Assembly: GCA_014523525.1 (NCBI GenBank)
Contig: JAATVL010000030.1
Span: forward strand, 1-16,573
Length of the DNA stretch: 16,573 nucleotides
Reading direction: 5' to 3'
DNA from: Nitrososphaerales archaeon TH703
GTDB taxonomy: Archaea; Thermoproteota; Nitrososphaeria; Nitrososphaerales; Nitrososphaeraceae
This document shows, in pieces, positions 12,800 through 16,573 of this stretch. Positions within the stretch are counted from its first letter, which is position 1. Every line of letters starts with the position of its first letter. Under the pieces are notes generated by a model. The model saw nothing but the letters and a program-made list of their open reading frames with translations, searched no databases and was not told the DNA's origin. The translations under genes were made by a program, and so were the position numbers.

Positions 12800-13879
12800 T
12801 TGAAAAATTCTCAAAATAAGCTTTCAAATAGCAATATGATTACAAGTAATTCGCATGGAATAAACGTAAATGACATGATTTTACTATTAAACCCAAATTC
12901 TCAAGGAGGCAACACGGGAAAAAACTGGGCCGAAACCTATAATAAAGTTAAGGATTTTCTACCCAAAGCTCATAGAATCATTTTTACGAAAAAAGCCAAT
13001 GATGGTATATCCATGACACGTAAGTTACTTAGAAAGGGATATAAGAATATTGTTGCTGTCGGTGGAGATGGTACTATTAATGAAGTAGCAAATGGCTTTT
13101 TTGATCTTGAATCACAGAACAAACAAGCTAAAGATTTTGGCAAAATTAGAGTTGAGTCTAGACTTAAGTTAATAAATCCAAAAGGTATTATGCACGTTAT
13201 CCCATCTGGCAGTCGAAATGTACTAGCAAGATCCCTTGAACTAAAACATCAAGGAGCCGAATCTCTAATGCGTATTCGACATATGAAGAGACGTAAGATA
13301 GATGTAATAGCAGCTACTATAACCGATAAAGAAACTCCATCTTTAACTCATAATAGAATTCTACTGAATGCGGCAGAGATTGGTGTCGGAGCTGAAATTA
13401 TTGATAGATCTAAAAAAGTAAGAGGAAAAGTAAAAAATCGCTTTGTATCAACAATGGCAAGTATAATTGCAACTCTTCCATCGTATAATAGCAATGAATG
13501 TGATATAGTAATAGACAAGCATAGAAAAATCTCCTCAAAGATGACTATGGGTATAGTTGCAAATGGTCGTTTCCTTGGGGGAGGTTTCAAACCAGCACCT
13601 CGAGCAAAATTCTCAGACGGTTTGTTGGATATCATAATATTGAAAAATTCAGGAAGTTTCAAAATGATTGATAAATTAATAGAACTAAAGGGAACAAGCA
13701 CTTACAAATATGAAGAAGATATTCTTTATTATCAAGCTTCAGAGGTCAAATTTATTCCAAAAGAGAGAGATGTTACTGTTTCTGTGGATGGAGAACCAAT
13801 TGGCATGCTCCCAGCCCTTTTCAAAATCTATCATAATGCCCTAACTATCAGGAGTGAGGCAACCTCAGCCAGAATTTAG
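12800..13879 (+). CDS. Diacylglycerol kinase / YegS-type lipid kinase family protein
   Basis: The 359-residue protein has the two-domain layout of the DAG-kinase/sphingosine-kinase/YegS superfamily. The opening strand MILLLNPNSQGG (26-37), the nucleotide-binding loop VAVGGDGTINEVANG (85-99), PSGSRNVLARSL (135-146, taking the place of the P-x-GTxNDFAR loop) and the C-terminal VDGEPIG (about 330-336) are the key landmarks. It phosphorylates a lipid hydroxyl with ATP; in archaea the natural substrate is unknown and could be an isoprenoid glycerol. The start is TTG 12800, with GGAG at 12788-12791 8 nt before it; ATG 12836 (residue 13) is the alternative, and since the catalytic domain begins at about residue 24 either would work. 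A T-run terminator follows the stop. Confidence 0.92.
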   Translation: MKNSQNKLSNSNMITSNSHGINVNDMILLLNPNSQGGNTGKNWAETYNKVKDFLPKAHRIIFTKKANDGISMTRKLLRKGYKNIVAVGGDGTINEVANGFFDLESQNKQAKDFGKIRVESRLKLINPKGIMHVIPSGSRNVLARSLELKHQGAESLMRIRHMKRRKIDVIAATITDKETPSLTHNRILLNAAEIGVGAEIIDRSKKVRGKVKNRFVSTMASIIATLPSYNSNECDIVIDKHRKISSKMTMGIVANGRFLGGGFKPAPRAKFSDGLLDIIILKNSGSFKMIDKLIELKGTSTYKYEEDILYYQASEVKFIPKERDVTVSVDGEPIGMLPALFKIYHNALTIRSEATSARI

Positions 13880-13880
13880 A

Positions 13881-13887
13881 TTTTTTT
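13881..13887 (+). terminator. T7 terminator after the lipid kinase gene
   Basis: Seven consecutive T lie 2 nt after the TAG at 13877-13879. Confidence 0.5.
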
Positions 13888-13958
13888 GGTGAGCTAGGAT
13901 ATATTTTGAATCATCAAATGAGTCAAGAATAGAGACTTAACCTTTGTTCAGGAGCTAG

Positions 13959-14129
13959 TTATTTGATATTTTTTGATAACTTTCTGGCAGCCTTTTTCCG
14001 TGCGTCCTCATACTTTTGCATCTCCGAATGATCGTCTGGAATATCTAAAGGTTCTTCTCCAAATTGTCCACTAGTTGCGTCGTTTAATGCCTGATCGCGT
14101 TTAAAGGGATTCTTTTTTTCTGTGCTCAA
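13959..14129 (-). CDS. 56-aa charged small protein with TTG start
   Basis: The minus strand has an open frame from TTG 14129 to TAA 13961-13959. It has no ATG at the N-terminus, only one internal (near residue 38). The translation is clearly protein-like: STEKKNPFKRDQALNDAT at the start, then a Gly/Glu/Asp stretch (GQFGEEPLDIPDDH) and a basic C-terminal helix (DARKKAARKLSKNIK). This acidic-then-basic, soluble design suggests a small nucleic-acid or protein-binding factor, but I recognise no family. An in-frame TAA 4 codons upstream rules out a longer form. It lies 47 nt after the HxlR gene on the same strand and could be co-transcribed with it. Confidence 0.65.
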   Translation of the reverse strand: MSTEKKNPFKRDQALNDATSGQFGEEPLDIPDDHSEMQKYEDARKKAARKLSKNIK

Positions 14130-14176
14130 TATTATTATTTACTTAGAGGATAACAAAGTATTAACTGGTTGTGATA

Positions 14177-14617
14177 TTATGGCATACGTTCCGTATGTCG
14201 TCCCAGCACATCCTTGAAGCTTCTTGGCCTGCCATCCGCAAAGACGTCTTCAGGTGCATATTTCATAGAGAAGGCCAGCATTTGCTCAAGAATTGGAAGT
14301 ACTGACTTTCCCTTCTCCGTTACAGAATACTCGACCCTTATTGGAATACCCGGATAGACCTTTCTTTCAATGAGATCATTTTCCAACATTTCTTTGAGGC
14401 GAATGGCAAGTGTTTTTGAATTAATACCCTCTATAGTTTCAAACTGATTAAACCTTGTATGTCCCAAAATAATCATATTTCTTAGGATATGGATAGTAAA
14501 CTTTTTACCTATCAAGTTAAATGTACAGTCCACAGGACAGCGAGTAGTCATCGAAACCAATTTTTGTGCTTCTTTTTGATCCAATCTAAGTCGGACGCTC
14601 CTCGATCCAAATATCAT
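14177..14617 (-). CDS. HxlR-family winged-helix transcriptional regulator
   Basis: The 146-residue protein has the HxlR layout: CPVDCTFNLIGKKFTIHILR (27-46), FNQFETIEGINSKTLAIRLKEML (56-78, the recognition helix around SKTLAIRLKEML), and the wing VYPGIPIRVEYSVTEKGKSV (88-107). Cys 27 is the conserved HxlR Cys of the CPV motif (a redox or electrophile sensor in some relatives) and Cys 31 is extra. The N-terminal 22 residues are basic and outside the domain. It is divergent from the winged-helix gene at 14856 across a 238-bp region with several inverted repeats and paired TATA-like boxes (14675-14682, 14687-14698). Start ATG 14617 follows an in-frame TGA, so it cannot be longer. Confidence 0.9.
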   Translation of the reverse strand: MIFGSRSVRLRLDQKEAQKLVSMTTRCPVDCTFNLIGKKFTIHILRNMIILGHTRFNQFETIEGINSKTLAIRLKEMLENDLIERKVYPGIPIRVEYSVTEKGKSVLPILEQMLAFSMKYAPEDVFADGRPRSFKDVLGRHTERMP

Positions 14618-14718
14618 TCAATACCAAACTCACTTACCCTTTCTGACCCTACTTACCATTTTAGCACCTAACAATTTATATACTTACTTATTTATACCTA
14701 ATGAATAAAGGGATGTAA

Positions 14719-14733
14719 GTTGCAAATTGCAAC
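14719..14733. promoter_or_regulatory. Perfect palindrome GTTGCAAATTGCAAC, operator candidate
   Basis: Two 7-bp arms (GTTGCAA/TTGCAAC) around a central A form a perfect 15-bp dyad, the size of a dimeric wHTH site. It lies between the divergent HxlR and winged-helix genes, just downstream of the TATA-rich patch at 14675-14698, so a bound regulator would block transcription toward the plus-strand gene. Confidence 0.55.
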
Positions 14734-14769
14734 CAGACTTGAAATCATTTGCTTCAAATTAAGAGGGTA

Positions 14770-14808
14770 CATCACAAAGTTTGCCAATGTCTATTATGTG
14801 ATGGCAAA
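14770..14808. promoter_or_regulatory. Two interleaved inverted repeats upstream of the winged-helix gene
   Basis: Pair 1 is CATCACA (14770-14776) with TGTGATG (14797-14803). Pair 2 is TTTGCCA (14780-14786) with TGGCAAA (14802-14808). Both are perfect 7-bp repeats and they interleave. If transcribed, they could form mutually exclusive hairpins; if not, they are overlapping protein sites. The TTTGC/GCAAA half-sites resemble the arms of the palindrome at 14719-14733. Confidence 0.5.
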
Positions 14809-14843
14809 TGGTTACTTTCGAACCGCTAGCTACCGAATTCAGC

Positions 14844-14849
14844 AGGTGA
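14844..14849 (+). promoter_or_regulatory. Ribosome binding site of the winged-helix gene
   Basis: AGGTGA lies 6 nt before ATG 14856. A strong site here implies that this gene, unlike its leaderless neighbours, has a real 5' leader, which makes the inverted repeats upstream possible RNA elements. Confidence 0.6.
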
Positions 14850-14855
14850 ATAGAA

Positions 14856-15206
14856 ATGCAACTTGAAAGTCAGAAAATCAAGAATGCAATTTTAACTGCA
14901 CTGGCCGATCCTGAAATGGTTAGCATTATCAATTCAACAATCTACCAGTCCAAATCAGTCTATGATATCATCATGGAGACCAAGATGCCTCATACTACCG
15001 CTTACAGAAAAATTAAATGGCTGGTTGAGCAAGACCTTCTTGTAGTTGACAGGATTTGTATCACTGACGAAGGAAAGAAATACAGTCTGTTTCTTAGTGT
15101 CTTTAGATCGATAGTCGTAAAATATGAAAACATCAAGATAATGATAGAAGCAGAACAAAACATCGATCCTGTAAATAGATTGACGGAAAGATTCTTCTCA
15201 CTGTGA
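14856..15206 (+). CDS. Winged-helix (ArsR-like) transcriptional regulator, Nitrososphaera type
   Basis: The 116-residue protein is a single winged HTH: helices at 8-28 (IKNAILTALADPEMVSIINS), then KSVYDIIMETKMPHTTAYRK, where MPHTTAYRKIKWLVEQDLL (44-62) carries the recognition helix. The wing is VDRICITDEGKKYSLF, followed by a C-terminal strand-rich tail (SVFRSIVVKYENIKIMIEA) that probably dimerises. The sequence style (MQLESQKIKNAIL..., HTTAYRKIKWL) matches a large paralogous group of regulators in Nitrososphaerales, often next to small membrane proteins; here a membrane pair is convergent at 15255-15943. It starts 6 nt after a good ribosome binding site. Its effector is unknown. The palindromes in its upstream region are candidate autoregulatory sites. 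Confidence 0.85.
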   Translation: MQLESQKIKNAILTALADPEMVSIINSTIYQSKSVYDIIMETKMPHTTAYRKIKWLVEQDLLVVDRICITDEGKKYSLFLSVFRSIVVKYENIKIMIEAEQNIDPVNRLTERFFSL

Positions 15207-15254
15207 GTCGATAAGGTTAAGCATATAGTTGAATGATTGATTAGCCTGGCAAAG

Positions 15255-15593
15255 CTACTTGAGGATTGAAGTAAGGCTTTCTACGATTTTATGGCCAGAC
15301 CTGTAAGAGTAGTAAAATCTCACGAAAATAATTGAGGCAAAAAGAATCATAGAAACTAGATGTATCTGCATGCCAAGATCGTGTAATTCAAAGGGGAAAT
15401 CAAATGATCCAGATTCATATAAAGTAATCACAAATTCTCCACCAATCCAGATCAAAATGAAGATAGAAACTTGAAAGAGGAAGGATTTGGGACTATGTGA
15501 ATGCCAAGCCAACCACACAAATATTCCCAGTGCCACGAATAATAAATAAAGTGTAAAATTACTCATAAGATCCAAAACTGGAGATATTATCAT
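15255..15593 (-). CDS. Small three-helix membrane protein, second gene of a pair
   Basis: The 112-residue protein has hydrophobic helices at about residues 13-30, 38-58 and 76-94, with a periplasm-style loop (YESGSFDFPFELHDLG) between helices 2 and 3 and a basic C-terminus. It has four His in loops or helix ends (31, 33, 71, 78) that might bind metal, but no known motif. No family is recognised by name. Its ATG overlaps the stop of the upstream gene by 4 bp (15590-15593), so the two are co-transcribed and likely form a heteromeric membrane unit. The winged-helix gene on the other strand ends 48 bp away (convergent). Genes of this type often accompany such regulators in Nitrososphaerales, but the link is contextual only. 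Confidence 0.7.
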   Translation of the reverse strand: MIISPVLDLMSNFTLYLLFVALGIFVWLAWHSHSPKSFLFQVSIFILIWIGGEFVITLYESGSFDFPFELHDLGMQIHLVSMILFASIIFVRFYYSYRSGHKIVESLTSILK

Positions 15594-15943
15594 ACTGTAA
15601 GTTTCTCCTTTTTGGATCTAACCATATATATGAACGCACCTCCAAAAATTATTAAAACAACAATAGAAATGGTTCTAAAGAGTCCTTCTCCCAATACTTC
15701 CTCACCTGCAAAGTATGCCAAATGATAAATCCCGTGGATGAAAATGAAAAGTGATAATAAAATTGTAAGAATCCTAAGATTACTTTTCAATCTTAAACTA
15801 AGGTACACTGGAACAATGGCAGCAGCAAGCATGATAACAGCACTAGCCAAATGAAGTAGGTTTTCGTCAAACAACTTAGTTAATTGCTTAAGTTCACACT
15901 CGACATATAGATATTTTGCACAATACCATATTATGGGATCCAC
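15590..15943 (-). CDS. Small three-helix membrane protein, first gene of a pair
   Basis: The 117-residue product has helices at about 30-50, 56-79 (with HGIYH at 70-74) and 89-108, and ends in a basic tail (RSKKEKLTV). The start is uncertain. GTG 15943 is the earliest canonical start; TTG 15874 (residue 24, LFDENLLHLAS) has a TATA-like box at about 35 nt (ATATAGATATT on the plus strand, 15905-15915) and keeps all three helices. The first 23 residues and 31 further in-frame codons without a start (to 16036) lie in the repeat at 15902-16048, whose second copy is conserved in this frame. Thus the N-terminus may be a fusion to repeat-derived sequence. It is coupled by a 4-bp overlap to the next membrane gene. 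Confidence 0.7.
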   Translation of the reverse strand: MDPIIWYCAKYLYVECELKQLTKLFDENLLHLASAVIMLAAAIVPVYLSLRLKSNLRILTILLSLFIFIHGIYHLAYFAGEEVLGEGLFRTISIVVLIIFGGAFIYMVRSKKEKLTV

Positions 15944-16048
15944 ATTTGGGTCCCACTTGCGGGTTCTAAAGATGGGATTTGTCTCTATGTTAATAAAAAA
16001 ACCGTCATAAATATCATGTAATGTATAACCATCATTTTAACAAAAAGA
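15902..16048. repeat. ~147-bp direct repeat, copy 1
   Basis: This segment, from GACATATAGATATTTTG to TTTTAACAAAAAGA, is repeated at 16428-16573 with about three quarters identity. The longest exact block is AAAGATGGGATTTGTCTCTA with a few more bases after it (15968-15992 region). It covers the 5' end of the membrane gene at 15943 and the region before the zinc-ribbon gene at 16136. On the minus strand, a frame through the centre is open and conserved in both copies (NIETNPIF, TRK, DP, V, AKYLYV). Confidence 0.8.
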
Positions 16049-16135
16049 CCTTGACATCATGCATCATAATATCGATGCTGCTTATAGGTATGATTTATTC
16101 TTCACACTACTTTATCAAGTGGACTCGTTTCGAAC

Positions 16136-16384
16136 ATGTATTATAACCGTTCCTGTAGAGCATGTGGCACTCATTTGGAACCTACTTCCGTTTGTAACAC
16201 ATGTAAAGAATACGTATCTTGGAATTGCCGCAAATGTCTCAGAATGGATGACGTTACTCACAGACATGACTATTGTAGAATACCTTACAAGGTTGAAGTG
16301 GGTCTAGTAACAAGCTACAAACAAGAGAAGACGAAAAATAAGATGGGCATGTATTCCTTCCTAAAGAGTAATACCGAATCGTAA
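16136..16384 (+). CDS. Small multi-Cys zinc-ribbon protein (paralog of 5664-5879)
   Basis: The 82-residue protein has Cys at 7, 10, 20, 23, 31, 34 and 47, with His 42 and 44, in three CxxC knuckles. It aligns without gaps with the minus-strand protein at 5879 over the first 47 residues (CKE-VSW-C core shared), so the two are paralogs; C13 of that protein is replaced by His here. After the zinc part comes a charged C-terminal tail unlike the paralog's. ATG 16136 has TTTATC about 23 nt upstream. A longer plus-strand frame starting at 16059 is in another phase and is only a shadow. It lies between the two copies of the direct repeat and has no coupled partner gene. Confidence 0.8.
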   Translation: MYYNRSCRACGTHLEPTSVCNTCKEYVSWNCRKCLRMDDVTHRHDYCRIPYKVEVGLVTSYKQEKTKNKMGMYSFLKSNTES

Positions 16385-16388
16385 ATCT

Positions 16389-16532
16389 TCAATGAGTCAT
16401 CCTAGCTTTTGAATTAAGTACAGCTTTGACATATAGATATTTTGCCGTAATCCAAATTGTAAATCTCACATGTGGATCCCGTTTCCGGGTTCCAAAGATG
16501 GGATTTGTCTCTATGTTAATATAATTCCGCAA
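16389..16532 (-). pseudogene. Remnant or tiny gene within repeat copy 2
   Basis: The minus strand is open from TTG 16532 to TGA 16391-16389 (47 codons). The centre, NIETNPIFGTRKRDPHV then AKYLYV, is shared with the minus-strand frame in copy 1. Between copies, the substitutions in the 18 central codons fall at codon positions 1 and 3 with none at position 2 and no indels, a coding-like pattern, but the sequence is short. Just upstream of the shared block the copies differ by a 1-nt indel, and neither has an ATG, so it is more likely a remnant of a coding sequence than an active gene. It ends 5 nt from the zinc-ribbon stop. Confidence 0.4.
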
Positions 16533-16573
16533 TAAATATCACGCTATGGATAACCCATATTTTAACAAAAAGA
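16428..16573. repeat. ~146-bp direct repeat, copy 2 (continues to window end)
   Basis: This is the second copy of 15902-16048; both end in TTTTAACAAAAAGA, and this one is cut by the window edge, so it may be longer. On the minus strand it carries the hairpin CCCGGAAACGGG, a 4-bp stem with a GAAA tetraloop. Copy 1 has CCCGCAAGTGGG, where the closing C has become T, keeping a G-U pair. Confidence 0.8.

Noticed and set aside
14630..14659. 9-codon upstream frame (MVSRVRKGK) in the HxlR leader
   Set aside because: Its ATG is only about 20 nt from the nearer TATA-like box and would probably lie at or before the transcription start; nothing else supports translation.
14770..14808. H-type RNA pseudoknot from the interleaved repeats
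   Set aside because: Loop 1 would be only 3 nt and would have to span a 12-bp stack, which is sterically impossible. Mutually exclusive hairpins or overlapping DNA sites remain possible.
16059..16307. 82-codon plus-strand frame overlapping the zinc-ribbon gene
   Set aside because: The other frame (16136-16384) carries the conserved CxxC pattern shared with the paralog at 5879, so this one is a shadow.
16480..16500. tRNA-like T-arm (CGGGTTCCAAA) in the repeat
   Set aside because: There is no matching acceptor, D or anticodon stem around it, and the T-stem does not pair.

Overview
The window is AT-rich (about one third G+C by eye). Its genes read as those of an ammonia-oxidising archaeon of the Nitrososphaerales (Thaumarchaeota/Nitrososphaerota), most like a Nitrosocosmicus-type soil organism. 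The taxonomic call is inference, based on archaeal TATA-like boxes about 24-33 nt before many start codons (leaderless or nearly leaderless mRNAs), oligo-T run terminators, many tiny zinc-finger proteins, HxlR/ArsR-like and Nitrososphaera-type winged-helix regulators, and short thaumarchaeal membrane proteins. There is no rRNA, tRNA, CRISPR array or intact insertion sequence.

Layout. 1-690: 5' part of a multi-pass membrane protein leaving the window on the left. 691-2740: gene-poor and scarred, with a 44-codon frame, a perfect 19-bp palindrome, a small secreted protein whose upstream region is duplicated 390 bp downstream, remnants of broken genes (including the C-terminus of a subtilisin-like S8 protease) and a tiny Cys-rich protein. 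2738-5369: a PPK2-type polyphosphate kinase and a 14-helix DHA2-type MFS exporter. 5419-5879 (minus): a translationally coupled pair, zinc-ribbon protein plus unknown helical protein. 6039-6911: a secreted calcineurin-like phosphoesterase. 7067-7486 (minus): a YjbQ/UPF0047 protein. 7566-8869: an ArsR regulator/SRPBCC operon divergent from a VOC (PhnB-like) gene, with an inverted repeat between them. 9090-10741: a C2H2 zinc-finger protein and a membrane-anchored, possibly glycosidase-like barrel protein. 10861-12045 (minus): a patatin-like phospholipase. 12241-13879: a small secreted repeat protein and a diacylglycerol-kinase-family lipid kinase. 13959-14617 (minus): a 56-aa protein and an HxlR regulator. 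14856-15943: a winged-helix regulator convergent with an overlapping pair of three-helix membrane proteins. 15902-16573: a ~147-bp direct repeat flanking a zinc-ribbon gene paralogous to the one at 5664-5879.

How the genes fit together. Most are single-gene units. The clear operons (4-bp ATGA-type overlaps) are 5879-5419, 8323-7566 and 15943-15255. Membrane-lipid turnover (patatin, lipid kinase), phosphate chemistry (PPK2, secreted phosphoesterase) and drug/solvent export (MFS) recur, but no single pathway is evident. The observations most worth a second look are the duplicated segment carrying a conserved minus-strand reading frame around the zinc-ribbon gene (15902-16573), the cluster of inverted repeats in the HxlR/winged-helix intergenic region (14719-14808), the gene graveyard at 1857-2337, and several tiny genes below usual annotation cutoffs.
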